From Mugil cephalus (lineage: Eukaryota; Chordata; Actinopteri; Mugiliformes; Mugilidae), in contig NC_061781.1 in NCBI RefSeq assembly GCF_022458985.1, forward strand, positions 1,070,001 through 1,134,000: a stretch of DNA of 64,000 nt, written 5' to 3'. Below, piece after piece: positions 12,701-28,300 of the stretch (position 1 is its first letter; every line of letters starts with the position of its first letter). The notes under the pieces were generated by a model. That model searched no databases. It worked only from the letters and a program-made list of their open reading frames with translations, and was not told the origin of the DNA. The translations under genes and the position numbers were made by a program.

Positions 12701-15064
12701 AGCCAGCACTTGAGATCTGGTCTAATAATAATAATGATGTATTGGTTTTATATAGCACTATCATTAGATGCTCAAAATGCTTACAAGTCAATGTATTATT
12801 CATTTGGTCACACAGTCACACCCTGGTGGTGGTAAACTATCTCAGTAGTCACAGCTGCCCTGGGGCAGACTGATGGAAACGTGGCTGCCAGTCCGTGCCT
12901 GTGGCCTCTCCGAAACTCTTGCAATAATACACCAGTGGGGTACACACTGGGAGCAAGGTGAGTTAAGGACACAATATCCATATCAGCTCAGACCAGGCTT
13001 ATCCTTATCTGTGAACATGGTGATCCAATATGTCAGTTTGGTAATTTAAGCTGCCCAATAGTAAAATAAAAAAAAAGGTAAACCCAAATCACCATCAGAT
13101 TTAACTCTCTCCAGGCTTGCCTTTTTTATACATGCAGATTTTTCTGATCCAATAGTAATTGCCAGTGGTTCGATCGCAGTGTCAAACAGGAAGGGCCACA
13201 AACAGCAACCCTGCCTTGTAGCTCTGTGGAGCGAGAAATATTCAGAGATTTCCTCTTCTTGGAAACTTCCAGAAATCAGCCCTGTTGAGTAGCTGGTCTT
13301 TAATGTGACCCAGGACTCATTGTGTGTTACTAACTAGGTAATTAGGTCAAATGGGGCCTAATTTAACGCAAAGTATGGCATTTATCAATGTGTACAGATC
13401 TAATCAATATATCTCATACTGTTGTATAGCTGTAGAGAAGATAAAAGATAAACGTGATTCATTATAAACCTTTGGCTCAGGTGAATTCTTATTTAACCAG
13501 GTGTTATCATCTCCAAGCTTGTCTGTATGAGAGATAAATTATTGCCAAAGATGAAAGACATGATAAATAAGGAATGCAACGAGTTACACAGCATTAATGT
13601 GATGCTGTAATGTTGAGTAGGAAGGTCTTTTGTTGCTTACCCCAAGGTGCAGAGCCGTGAGGCCGTGGTTATCAGCCATGTTGACGTTGGCTTCTCTCTC
13701 CAGCAGCAGGGACACAGCGTCAATGTGACCTCCTGCCACTGCCAGCATCAGAGGAGTCCTTCAGATGAGAAAAAGTTTAGAATGTAGCAAAAAGGAATTA
13801 AAACACTGACAGGAAGTAAGGCCGCAGCAGAGATGACCAACTCACTGTCCTTGAGAGTCAGCAACATCTACGAGGTCTGCACCATCTGGTTCGTCCAGTA
13901 GGAGACGCACACATGTTGTGTGACCGTTCATCACTGCAGAGAGGGAGAAATGTTTATTAAGAGAAGGCTAGAATGTGATCACTACATCAGAAAAGGAAAT
14001 AATAACCAGATGAATATTTTTATAAAATTTGTATATGCAGGAATCAAATATGTGAACAGGCAGAAAAATGTTTGAAATCTAGTTACAGTGGAACAAAGGT
14101 TGTTTCACTTCTGTAAACAATGAGTTAAAACTTAATATCAACATGAAGAAGCTGCATGAATACAAACATCTGTGTATATTCTTGCTATACAATCAGGATT
14201 TTCATTCAAACAATAAAAACTTGTTTCACTCTGCCTGAGCCCACCTGCCAGGTGTACTGGGGTGCGTCCGTACTGCCTGTCTGTGGTGTGCGGTGACGCC
14301 CCCTGGCTGAGGAGAGTGTGAACGCAATCAGTGTGGCCCCGGAGGGCAGCCAGAGCCAGAGGGGTCCTCCCTGCCTCGTCTCCCTGGTCCACTTCCCTCT
14401 CCCCGTGCAGCAGCACCTCCAGGGCCTGAGCATGGCCATGGTATGCCTACAGAGAAAGACAAAGTTAAAATAAGAACATCTGAGTGACCTGTATCAGAAC
14501 TTTTAAACCTTTATAGCTACAGAAAGAAAACAAAAAATGGTAATATGTGAACTCACGGCGAGGTGTAGCGGGCTCCTGGTGTTCAGATTTTCAGGATCGT
14601 CTTGGTGGCTGTCATCTCTGTCTAGGAGCTGCAGATTATGACACAAACCAACATGAAACCTGATTACAGCCCACACACATACTCATCTCATTTTCTACTA
14701 CCAGTTTGTCCCCTTTCTGAGAGTTGGCTCTTTTTCTACGTCTCCCAAAGACAAGCTGGCTCTTTATTTAGTAGCATTTATAGCCTTGTATTGCAGCCCA
14801 ACAGGGCAAATACCCATGGTCTATGTGTTGTTAAGCCCTTTTGCCTTCAATGTTTTTATAAGAAGCCTGATAAATGTCTCATTTTATGGAGTTATTCTGT
14901 TACAAAAACATTATTACTTTAGTTTAATGTAACCACACACCATAATCCCTCCTCCACCAAACTTCCCACTTGGCACAATGTAGTCAGACATCTACCACTG
15001 TGTGATTCATTTCTCCAGAGAATGTCTCCACTGCTCTAGAGTCCAGTGATGCAGTGCTCCACTG

Positions 15065-15118
<54 letters not shown>

Positions 15119-16306
15119 CTGCATCTGATGCTTTGCATTGCACTTGGTGATGTATGGCTCGGATGTAGCTGCTCAGCCATGGAAACCCAATCTATGAAGC
15201 TCTGTACACACACTGTTCTTGAGCTAATCTGAGGGCCAAATGAAGTTTGGAGGTCTGTAACGATCAATAAGACCTTAATCCTCCCATTGGCACCGACAAT
15301 CTGGGATTCCTGGATGCGACGCGCACTGACACCTCCCTGACGCTTACCGGTGCCCACTAGCACCCTGTGACTACCTGTCAGGATCTTTCAGTGGCACTGA
15401 TGCCTTTTGACCACTAAGTTAAATCCTGATACTGACGCTCTGGCTCGACACTGACGCCCCGTGACTTATGACTGCCACTATTTTGAGAGATGCCGTCGCT
15501 CTTGACAAAGTTCATCAAGCACATTTTTATTCATCGTGTTGGATTTAAATTACATTATATTAAATTAAAAATAAATCATGAAGGGACAGACCCCGTTCCG
15601 TTTTTTTTGCAAGTTTATATCCAATACAGAGTAAAGATGAACACCGCTAATGTACTTTATTCTTTTTGTCATATCAAACTGTAATATCTAATTCTGCACC
15701 TTATATTTCAGGTGCATCGTTATGCCTCCATGGCACTCAGGTTGCGCACATTGCCTCTGTTCTGTTTTGTTTACTCAAAACCACCTCATGGATACTGGAC
15801 AATTATGGGATGGGTTCCCAGTGCCATGGAAGCGTAACAATGCGTCATATTTGTTCGCCTATAAATATATCTATATAAGAATAAATCAATAAAAGCTTCA
15901 CCAAATCCGAAGGGAGTGACAGTCTGTCAACAGGGTGACTCAGGTGTCTTAAGTAGTCACATTGCCACGAATATGTAAATAGGAATCTGATTATTATTTA
16001 TTATTTAGTCTTTCGTTAATGAAACAGGAGTTGGTTGTCTAATATTTGTCACAACTATAATAATAAAAATAATTAAAGATAAGGTGCAGAATTAGATATT
16101 ACAGTTCGATATGGCATAAATAATAAATAAATACATTAGTGGCCTTCATTGTTACTCGGTGTTGCATATAAACTTGCAAACAAAACGGAAGGGGGTCTTT
16201 CCCTTCCCATTGCTTTTTAATTTAATTGAGTCTAATTTAAATCCAGCACGATGAATAAAAAAAACTTGATAAACTCTGTCAAGAGCGTCAGCATCTCTCA
16301 TGCCAC

Positions 16307-16396
<90 letters not shown>

Positions 16397-19300
16397 CATC
16401 CATCCATCCATCCATCCATCCATCCATCCATCCATGCTACCACTTAGCCTAAAACGTAGAACCTTTATTTTCTCTCAATCAACTTGGTTACAGCTGACTG
16501 ATGAATTTTACTGTGTTGTATTAAACATGTTGTGTCTAACATGTGAATGAACTGACCAGTTCTAGACAGTGTCTGTGTCCGTAGGCTGCAGCGTAGTGGA
16601 CAGGACTGTAGCCCTGTTTGTCCTTTAGTGAGGCCGTCGCTCCACTCTGAAGCAGGAACTCTAAACATCTGCAACACAAACATTTTAGTTTTCTTTTGAG
16701 ATGGTGATTTGTGTATTTACAGATGTTATAGGCAGATTTGTTGGGAAAGAGGCAGATTTTTTTTTTTTTATTCCGGTGTTGACTCACAGTGCTGCCTCCT
16801 TCTCTCTCTCCGCCTGAACTCCTTCGCTCTCCGGCTCCAGAGCAACACGACGCCTGTGAAAGGAGAAGAAAATGTGAGCAAGGAAGTTAGAAAGGGAGCA
16901 AGGAAGGAGAGACAAGAAAAAAACAAACAAAAAAACTCAAACCACCCTATTTTAACCTGTACAGCAGCATTAACCACTAGTGCCATCAAGTTAAATGAAC
17001 AATGACTGGATGTGAACCTGGAGGCCAAACACACACCACCTCAGCATCACATCCCTGTTGCTGTGGAAACAACAAGTTGTGGATCATTGTTTTTCAATAT
17101 GTGGAAAACATCACAGAAGAGGTGCAAAGAGGAGATGATTTACACCTTGCCAGCATCCTCTTGTTAACCTTTAACCTCATGATGGTACTTTATGACATTA
17201 TATTAACTATCTAACATGACATAAAACACCTCTTGTTATTGTTGTATGTTATTGTTTTACTTTGACCTATGTCCCATCCACTAACAGGGGACAGAGCTTA
17301 TGACTTATGAAGAGTCTTGCCATGGCGTCCACTTGTGTACTACAGTCTATGATCTGAACGCTTACTTACCGCCTGTCCAGGTCCGATGCAGCAGCATAGT
17401 GCAGCGCAGAGCGCCCCCACTGGTCGGTAGCATTGATGGCGGTGCCACAAGCCACCAGAGTCTCCAGACACTGATAGTGACGGCTTGCGGCTGCATAGTG
17501 GAGGGGAGTCCTGAAAGCAACGGAGAGAGAGAAAGTCAGACAAAGAGATCAGTGGGAAAACGCAACTATAAAATACATGGTTGATGAAAGCATTTAAAGA
17601 ATAAAAGTGAAAATATCAGCAACGTAAAATCTTACCTGCCACAGTTGTCCCTCCTGTTATGGTCTCCTCCGCTGCTCAGGAGCAACTTAACACACTCAAC
17701 ATTACTGAAAGTAAAGAGGAACTTTATCACTAAATGAATTCATGGGTTAAAATGAGAAGATGAGATCCAGACTAACAGAAGAAACAAGCGACATGCTGCT
17801 TCTTTGGTTAATATTATTTAAGACTAAGGTCCACAAACAACAGCTGTTTATCTTTTACTGATTTATAATTCTTGTGTGTATAATCATAGATTCTGTGACA
17901 CTGGTTCAAACTACCAACTTCTTATCTAACGTGATTGTAATGATGTTGCCACATGTCTAGGTGTATAAATGATGACCAGACTCACCCTCCAGCTGCAGCA
18001 GCGTGAAGGCAGGTCCTCCCCAAGCTGTCCGGACTGTCTATCTGAAAGCCTGCAGACAGGACCGAGTCGTTACATATTATGCTAAACCTCCGACCTAATG
18101 AGGACAGGGAGACGAAGAGAAGCCAGACAACACACAACAGCAGCAACAGCAGACGAGGAGGGGGAGAGAGAGACAGGAATTAGTGAGACGGGTGGGGGTA
18201 AACAATGCTTAGATAATCATGCGTGCACAAGAAAACACACAGACAAGTATAAAGCTATATGTTGCAGACACCGCGGGTCAAACACATTCAGAAACTCACA
18301 TTCAGAGAGTTGGAGATGAGAAGCGAAGAGTAGCGTAACACCTTGAACATCCAGCGCCACAGAATTAGTAAGACTTTGAAAGCAGAACTTGTTTAATTGT
18401 GGATTTTATTATGAGGCATGTCTCAGACAAAAAAAAAACTCTGAACACAATTTATTTGCAGCAACAAAGTATGTGACATTAAATTAGAATTAGAAAATTA
18501 GAAATCCAGGCCACCTGAAAAAACTAACAGCAGGCTAGCAGTCAGCTACCACTAGTAACCAACAAACCAACAAGACGACACTAGCTAACTAGCCTAGCCA
18601 ACAGTAGGTAAGAAGTGATGGGATATACGACTACATGTCAACCAACACATCTCCTCTCTGCAAAACACAAGACAAAACACATTTAGAAAAATAAAAAATC
18701 TGACCAGCAAGCTAGCCGTCAGCTACCATTAGCAACCAACAAGGAGACAACCAGCCAACTAGCCTAGCCAAGAGCAGTAGGCAGAATGCGGCACATCATT
18801 CAGGTTTTCAAGTGGGCACCTCCCGATGTTTCATTAAGTTAAGCTCACAACACTTCAAGAAGGTTTAACAGTGAGTTCCAGAGTCCTGGAGTCACTCCCC
18901 TCCATGCAGTGACCACGCAACTGTGTGACTTTCAACCCAGAGACTAGTTTAGCCCTACTACTAACTACTAAAAACACTCAGCTAGCCTTACATTTAGCAT
19001 GCTCCCCAGCTAGGATGTTTCCTCCTTAGCCACAGCCACTCACTTGCTCTGCTGGCAGGGTCATGTTGTTTACTGCCACCCTCTGCTCTCTTGTGTGAAG
19101 TGGGCATTTGCGGGAGAGAACAATGTTGGATTTTGCCACAAATCCACAGTAACCCACCTTCACCAGTCGCACGCGGTCCCTCCACCCTTGCAGTTCAGCT
19201 TCTGTTGCAATCTCTGCATATCAATTTACTAACCCTGCAACCTGTCAGAATGTGGCTAAGTGTATATACACTAGAGCAGGCAGCATCCTCCCATAACCAC

Positions 19301-22300
19301 TGGTTTAGGTTTCGGGGAGATGGAAGCACATCATAAATAGCCCCAATCACCAATTTAATCTTGCTAGCCTCCATGCTCCACAGCTCTCTCCATTTCAGCT
19401 TCCTTTTCTCTACAATCTTCCAGTTCACCCACTGTCCTTGCTTAGCCTGTAACACCGCCTAAGTACATCTTACTACTTCCTCTTGCCTACGAATCTCCTC
19501 CACTACCGTCGTTCTCTTTTCTGCTTCTGATGCCTTGCTCCACAGACGTTTTCCTGCACACAGCCCCAGGCCTCCACGCCCTTGCTGTACATGACCTATG
19601 ACATCCCTGTGCCTGAGGGCAGCCTGTGCTTCCTGCACTGCATCTTTTGGATTCCACTTCCTCCCTGTTTTAACCGTGAGCGCTACGCACCTAACTACTG
19701 TATCTTTCGACTGAGCGAGAGTCATCTCCAGTCTAGCCTTAGCATGCTTAAACTCCTCTGTCAGACTAGTTATTGGGAGCTCCAGTATGCCTTTCCCATA
19801 TAAGAAAAAGTAAAGAGCTAATGCAGCTATTAGGGGGGTGGAAGGAGGAGGGAAAGAGCACAAACTATTATTATATGCGAACGATATTTTGATGCTGATA
19901 AAAGACCCATTAAACTCGATACCACACCTGATGAACACGATACGATCTCACTCTAAAGTATCAGGATATAAAATAAACTGGACAAAGTCGGAAGCTATGC
20001 CAGTATCTGAATTATGCAATTCAAATTTATTGACAAATTTCGGCTTTAAATGGATATCAAAAGGGATGAAAAACTTGGAGTCAAACTAAGTAGAGAAGTG
20101 GAGGAAATACCTTAACTAAACTTAGATCCATTGCTGCAAAAAATTAAGACTAATCTGGATAAATGGGGGAAACCTACGCTTACATTATGGGGAAAGGTCA
20201 ATGTGATAAAAATGGTGGTTTCACCGCAAATTAACTATGAGCTTATGATGTTACCAGTAACCATATCTCCTCAGATCTTTAAACAGTATGATACAATAAT
20301 TAAAGAATTTTTATGGGACAGGAAAAGACCCAGAATTAGTAAAACTAAACTACACTCCTAGAGACAGACGTGGCCTGGGGTTGCCAGACCTGAGATTATA
20401 CTATATCTCCTTTGAAATGACCAAATTAGCCAAATACTACTACTTCAGTTAGAGTGGGTTACTATTGAAAACAAGCTGCCATTCCCTTCCACTCCTATTG
20501 ATAGCCTATCCCAGTCTTCACACAAGGTAGCAGACCCTATTATGTCTCACTCCAAAGAGATTTGGATTAAAATACATAAATTGCATAAATTATCACACCG
20601 TAAACAAATATATTTTTCCCTGTGGCATAATCCCATGATAAAGATTGGAAAGACATTAATATACTGGAGGGAATGGCACCTTAATGGAATATGTCATATT
20701 GCTGATTTATATGAGGAAGGTGTATTTATGTCATTCCTTGATGTTAAAAGAAAATACAATCTTAAGGGAACGGAACATTCCTGGAAATATCTACAGATCA
20801 GTAGCTGTATCATAAAGAAGATTCAATATAAAGATGGAAACCATATCACAGATTATTTTATGTTACCCGTAAAGCATCATCGAGACACTATATTTTATAG
20901 AACAACAAATCAACTGCTCAGCGACGGCCGTCAGAGCCCGAGAACAATATTGGAGAGAGACCTGGGATGTCTGATGGATGAGGAGGAATGGATGAGAATT
21001 ATATCCAACAATGGGAAATACATTAGGGAAGCTAAAGGGAAATTTACACAATACAAAATAACACATAGGTACTACTGGACTCCATAAAAACTTAACAGAG
21101 CAGGCATAATAAACAATAAGTTGTGTTGGAAATGTCAGAAAGACATAGGTACTCTGTTACATTGTATATAGGAGTGCCCTGCCATTCAGCCTTTTTGGAA
21201 AACAGTCCTGGACAACTTGAGCAAATGGCTGGGAAGTGACATACCGTTATCTCCCAGGTTATGTCTACTCGGGGACAGAAGCCAAATAGAAAACACATCA
21301 GGTGGAGAACTCTCTGTAATCATGGCAGGGACTACAACGGCTGCCAGGGCAATACTTAAACTGTTATTTATTGCAGTTCAAGTCATGCTAGCCCAACGAA
21401 TAGCTTGAAATGGTACAAAGGTAAGTACTGAACAGCCAGAGGTTAAAAAAAAGGTTTGGTTGCCCAAAACTGAAAAATAATGTACATTTCATAATTATAC
21501 AAAAAGGCCTTTTTCAGGGAACATGAAGTGGGTTAACAATTTAAAGCTGTTCTGCAGCATTGAAGGTTGAATCAGCCTTGAAAGCTGGTGCTACTAATTC
21601 CTACAGGTGGGGGTTGGATTACTTAGAACCCCCTCTGTCTGCATAAAAGCAGTGTAGGAACACACTGTGGTACCAGACCCTCATGTGCATCAGGTAAATT
21701 GTAAATGGTCTTGCTCTTATATAGCACTTTTCTACCTACTCAAAGGTACTCAAAGCGCTTTTACAGTCAGAGACACATCCACCCATTCGCTCACACAAGC
21801 ACACACACAGTTATTGATTTGATTTAGATATCTCCTCTGTTCATTCACTACATTTTGTTCACTGATGAAAATAAACTATTAACACTTCCGCTTTTGAAAG
21901 CATTCGTAGTTTACAGCATCTTTTCACACCTGCCTAAAACTTTTGCCCATTACTGTATATTTACATATTTACACACACGTGTGGAGCAGAATGCTGGAGC
22001 AGAATTCCACCTCAAATAATCTGTATGCGAGAAAATCTGTCACTAGAATTAGGATTACAATTGTGAAACCGAGTAGAAACAATAAACGTTACTTTAGATC
22101 TGAGTCACAAAACACTCCTGAAGCAGTTGCGCAAGACTCAACACACGTAAATGACTTCTTTGTTGATAGCCTCAGCCACTCAGCAGATCCACATAAGGAG
22201 ACCACTTTCATCCTGCCCCATGCCTCCAGGGCTTTGTTAAATCATCAATAGTCCGTGTCTGGACTCAGCAGGGACTGGTGCCTTATAACCAGTTCTTCAG

Positions 22301-25300
22301 TTGTTTAATACACGGGTCTTTCTTATTCTATACTGGAAAACCTCTTCATCCCTAAGCTAGATATACTAAAGTAAGCAGCAAATAAGCATTTCATTGCCTG
22401 GAGCAGCAAGGGAACGTGACGATGTAAACAAGTTTTCTGTAGTTAGAGGAGCATTCACAAGGGTAGACACTTGTCCAGAGGGAGATGAGTAATTAGACTC
22501 AGTAAGGCCTTCTGGAACATTGTGACTTGAATTTGGTCACAGCTGAATATATGTGCAGGAATTTATCACCAGGAGCCAAAAAAACATCTAGTCACAACCT
22601 CCCTGTTTACACATATACACTGGTACATGAGTGAATATGCTGATTCAGTGCTCTTAAGACACAAACTTAAGTTTAAGTTATAATTCTACCCTTCATTAGC
22701 GACACAATCAAACATTGCAACTGCTTCAAAAACATTACAATTGCCACAACTCTAACAGCTTGGTGGAAAATCAATAAAATAAAGCACACCACCATCTGAC
22801 CCTTCACTCAAACACCCATATGGAACAACCCAGACTTCACAACAAATAAATCACAACTGATAGGCAATAAATAGAAAGAAAAGGGAATCACACACTTACA
22901 ACACATTTTTAATTGTAACACCGTGCTATCACTCCAACAACTCACTGACATATATGGCACTGAAAAACAACATTTACTGCAATACATTCAAATAAAAAAG
23001 ATAATCAAGACAAAACTAGACATATCAAATACCCATTAACAACAACCACCACTATTGGACGATATCAACAAAATTGCCAAAACAAAAAAAACACTGTCAA
23101 AACTGTATAAACTAGTATGTCCCACTGACAAAACACACCATACTCCACCAAGTAAATGAGAAAATGACCTCAACATCAACACCAATAATACATTGTGGAA
23201 CAACATTTGCAATAACATCTTCAATATGTCCAGGAAAAGCAACATAAGACTAATTCTAACTGATGAATTTATTTTTCATTACAGTTTAAATTCTGCATAA
23301 TTAGTGGTGTTCTTGCTTTGGGTGACAGCTGTTAGCCTGAGCTAACAGGTAGCAGAGAGTTGGGTATTTGAGTGTGGGTGGAGCAAAACTCTCAAGCTCT
23401 GTCCCTTCATGCTTAATTTTCGCTAAAGACTCAAACCTTGAACCCTCACTGACTTAAGTGACGTCAACTGTAAGTGATTGAGTGTGAGAGTTAAGTGTGA
23501 GAGAAAGCAAAATGGAAGAGACAGCTCAAGAGGTAATTTCAAAATAATTAATATATTCAGTGTGAAGTTGCAAAAAACAACAACAACAAAAAAACTGGGA
23601 AAAATATGTCCTGTAAGAGAAATTATACTATTATTATTTTTTTCACGATTTCGGGTATTCTGACAGTATCTCCGTGTTTGATTTGACAACGCTTTGCAAT
23701 GTGGGTTATTCCCTTACCTTATACCAGGGGTTTTCAAAGTGTGGTATAGTGAGCGTCCCCAAAGAACTCAAAAGCAGGCCCCCTGCCCCAAGTTATTATT
23801 ATTATTATTATTACTGTTACTGTTGATGCTTTGTATGTGCCACACACACTTGGACTTTAAACTTTGGTGCTTCAACATGGTGTTTCAATATGACGGTGGA
23901 ATTTACATCGTTGCACACTGTCATTTACTAGTACCTCTTTGCAAATAACACTCAGTATGTCAACATGTAGGCTCACATGAAAAAAAAAAAAAAAAAAACT
24001 TATTGTCTTAATCCAAATTTAACTGGACAACTTAAGTGCACGTAAACACGACTAATATCAGAGTTCTCTTTTTCAGACTAGACAGATTCACCGGCATGTA
24101 TACAGCTTAATCTGAGTGTAACGAATGCGTGTGCGCATGCTCCACAACTGCTGGGCTGAAAGAAAACAGAGCCAGTAAAAAGAACACCTGATGGATGGTG
24201 TGAATCTTATCTGCACCATAAGTAGCACATACATTACCTACGAGATTTAAAAAGCTGTACTATTATCTATCTCGTTGTTTGAAATTCAGGTCTGCCGCGT
24301 GAACGAGTCCAGTTGTTAATTATATGACGTCATACGTCAACCTGAAAGGGGGCCGTATTAATCCGCTGAAAAGACACAAATCACCACACTCCCCTGAAGT
24401 CCTCAGGCGCTGCTCTCTCTCAGGGGAATGTACCTCACACTTTGAAAAACACTGCCTTATGCAAAGTCAGCATGGATGCTGACTTACGGCACAGGGGCAT
24501 TCACTCAGGGCTCATTCACTGACTCACTGACTTAAGATGACACCCGCCATTTCAAACCATAGAAAAAGATCCACAAAGTTTGTTTACATATGCTGATTTA
24601 GCATTGCACGTAGATTATATGAGATATGGTAATTCTTATATTGAGGAGATAGGAGGACAAAAACCTTGGTGTGTTTTGTGCAGCGAGGTGCTAGAAGAAT
24701 GCTTGAAGAAGTGACTACATATTCCAACTCTATTTGAAACTTATTCAATAGTTGTAATCTCACATAGCTATTTTTTATGTGTTTGTGCACGAACTAATTA
24801 CTAACTAATTTAGCATAAAAGGAAATAGTAGGAAATTTGAGCCGTGGTTGGTCATTAAGGGGCGATGGTCGGTCCTGAAGTCAGACCAGTTGAGAACCAC
24901 TGGTTTAAACTAACAGAGTGTATTGTCAAATGAAAAAATAAATATGATGAGGAGACTAAAGTGTTGCTGCCAACTCTTACCTGAGGACAGCAGCTTGCGG
25001 CAGCAGTCAGAATGAGCATTCAAGGCAGCCAGATGGAGAGGAAACATGCCGTGGACTCCTCGCCTTCAGAGATGCATAAATAAAAGTCTCTTATATGAGA
25101 TACTATGTCACTGCTAAACCTACATTTTTCAACAAGGTAACAAACACACCTTGTGCAGTCTGCACCACTGGTGATGAGCGTGTTGATGAGGAGTTCATGG
25201 CCATAGCGAGCAGCGATGTGAAGAGGGGTGTTACCATCCTTGTCGATGCTGTCAATCTCCCCACCTGGAATTAAATATGAATTTATTAAGGAGAGTGCAG

Positions 25301-28300
25301 TGAAAGGAGCTTTGAGACAAGAAGGAGCATAAGGAGGTCTCACCGTTCTGGATGAGGGTCTGAGAGCGAGTGAAGCGTCCGTGCACTGCTGTCATGTGAA
25401 GAGGACTCTTACCGTCCCGACTCTGACAAAGGTGTAGGAAGAACAAAAGCAAAGGTTTAAGGTTTTTGATGAAACTATATAATGCAATAGTGCCAAACCT
25501 TAACAACGTTATTCCTGGGGATGTTGGGTATTGTGTTGTAGGTTTTCAGGTTGTGGTGACAGTGGGAGAGTGAATTTAGATTATGTTTCACGAACTACTG
25601 TATTAACTACAGACATCAAGTTAATTTAAATAGTTATATAGTTAATAGTAATAGTTTGTGGTAAGCTACAAGTAATAATATGTATTTGTCTAAAAGTTAG
25701 GGACTAAACGTTAATTACTTAGAATAAATGGATCAAATGTTTTGCTAAAAGTAATATCTTGTCAGGTAAAAGATAGGGATACAATTGTAAACTACCGGTA
25801 ACATTACCTTAAATTTAAATAGTTAGCTTAATAAAAAAAAAATAAAAAGGTAGAACAGCTGAAACCTGCCAACTTGTATATAGGCCTAATGCTAATTCTG
25901 TAAATTTGTTATTACATTGTTTATTTTTATTTTTATTTCAGTTGATCTCATTTGTTTTATCTTTCTTGTGTTTTTTGTGTTGTTTACTTTTATATGCAAA
26001 GAAGTTACGGTGACAAAGTAATTTCCCTCGTGCATCATTAAAGTGTGTCTAAGTCTAAATCTACTACAACTGCATTCATCTAGCAGCAAAAACATGTCAT
26101 AGAGATTCCTCTCAGATTTTTGCCTGGTGTACCTGGACATTGACATCGGCTCCATTGTTGACTAGGAACTCCAGACAAAGCGCTCCATGTGTGGAGGCAG
26201 CGGCAAAGTGCAGTGGGGTGAAGCCCTTATTGTTGGGCTGGCTGACATTGGCACCATAATCGATCAGCTCGCTGACAACGGCATCTTGACCATTAAAACA
26301 GGCCACATGGAGCGCCGTGTTCCCAAACGCGTTGGACTCGTCTATCTGTTGTTGGAGAAAACAAGACAGCGTTGTAAATGTGAACATGACCTTTGAATAA
26401 GTGTTATTGTGCTTTTTTGACACTGAGAGTGGTAAGTCTAAGAGTAACTGAACTGAGAGCTGTAACTGTGTGTGGAGTCAAAAATAATGAAACATTAAAT
26501 TCTATCTAAAAGTCGTAAATAGTAGCTAAAAGTAATGGTGCCACCAGTTCAGTCATACAGCGATGCCTCCTATCTGTTAAAATAATTCGTTATTTGGCAG
26601 TCATCTACACACCAACAGTTTTGGCACATTTCTATAAGGACTAATGTACCATCAGTAACAGCTGTGAAACAATATTATTAACTAATTACCTAATAGAGTT
26701 AGGTAATAGCCAAGCTAAGCTAAAACTAAACTAAACTAAACTAAACTAAACATATTTTACCAAAAAAATAGTTTAGAAAAATGTAAATATTTTTAAGTCT
26801 AAGGTTAGCCGAAGTATCATCTGAGGAAATGAAAGCTTGACCTCCACAGCCAGGTTCAGCAGCTGTTTGACCACCGCAATCTTTCCACCAGAGGCTGCCG
26901 TGTGGAGTGGCGTGTATCCCCGTTTGTCCTTACAACTGATCTCTGCACCCTGACTCACCAGCAGACACACCACATCCAAGTGACCTGCAGGGGGTGTGAC
27001 AAACAAGAAAGACTCGATAAGTAAACCTGTCCACTGTCCTAGAAGTTAGCACTGGAGCATTTAACTGTGTTGGGTTTTTATGTTATTACCCATAAAAGCC
27101 GCCCAGTGCAGTGCCCGGCCATCCTTCTTATCGAAGGCATTAATGTTTGCCCCTTTAGTGAGGAGAAGGCTTACCATCTACAAAAAACACACAAAAAAAG
27201 AGCATTAATGGACAATTTTGGAGGGTTGTAGGTGTGCAGCAGGATGTGTGAGTGAGCCTTTACATAACAGCATTGTAAATGTCCCTCATCTCTTGGCTCA
27301 GCTATTGCATAAACCGTCAGTGTGTTTACATGCAGCGCTTAATCGAGCTATGCTCAAAATTCGACTTTCTCACTACAGACCTTGTCCCAGTTTACATGTA
27401 GCGCAAGAAAATCGAAAAACTGTTCTCCTCTTCCACACTAGGTGGCGATACGTGTCTTTTCAGCCGGTTAATACCACATTAATACGGCCCGATTTGCAGA
27501 AGAAGAGCCGTTCATGTGGCAGACCAGTGTTTCAAACAACAACCAGACAGATAATACTACATTTTTTAATCTCATACGTAATGTTAATTCTGGTGCAGAT
27601 AAGATGTGCGCTATCCCTCAGACAGTTCTTCTTCTACTGCGACCAGCTTTCTTGGGTGTTTTTGTTCCAGGGTCACACGCCAGCGCAGTGGTTGTGGAGC
27701 ATGCGCATACGCATTATCCGATGGAAAAATATGATTTACTGTATACATGCTGGAGAAAACTGAATTCCAATCGCATTATCTGGGTGTCTCAATTGGATGA
27801 TGAGAACTCTGATTTTAATCGGAGTAAACATGCAATTAAGTTCTCCTGTTATAGTCTGATTTTTTTCACGTGCATGTAAACGCACTGATAGAGAGAAAGA
27901 GAGAAGCCCACCATTCAGCTCCAGAAATTCCCCGCCTCTCATTGTTAATTTTAGATCTGACACATTGATGAATGATTTTAAGATGAGATTTAAAATGCAT
28001 GGCCCACTTACTAACACCCAATGACACAGCTGCACTCGCCCACCTGTTTCCTTTAACTAAGCTATTATAAGAATAGCTCAAAGGACGATTACGTCACAGC
28101 CTGTTTATTTTTGCCTGCAGTGAGGATGCATATCATTTAGATTTATGCAGCTAATGTTAAATTGATGTAGAAACAGGTTCAACTGGATGAAACCACAGTG
28201 AATGTTGGAGACGGATTTTGTGGTGCTGTTAAACTGGAGTTTCTATTATTTTGACAAAAATGTGAAAATAATATGACCACATGTCAAATAAGAATACATT

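Noticed and set aside
16307-16435. Regular spaced repeat that could suggest a CRISPR array
   Set aside because: A simple tetranucleotide microsatellite in a vertebrate intron, with no spacers.
24880-24910. hAT-like terminal word gttgagaaccactgg
   Set aside because: No partner end could be located, so no element boundaries can be supported.
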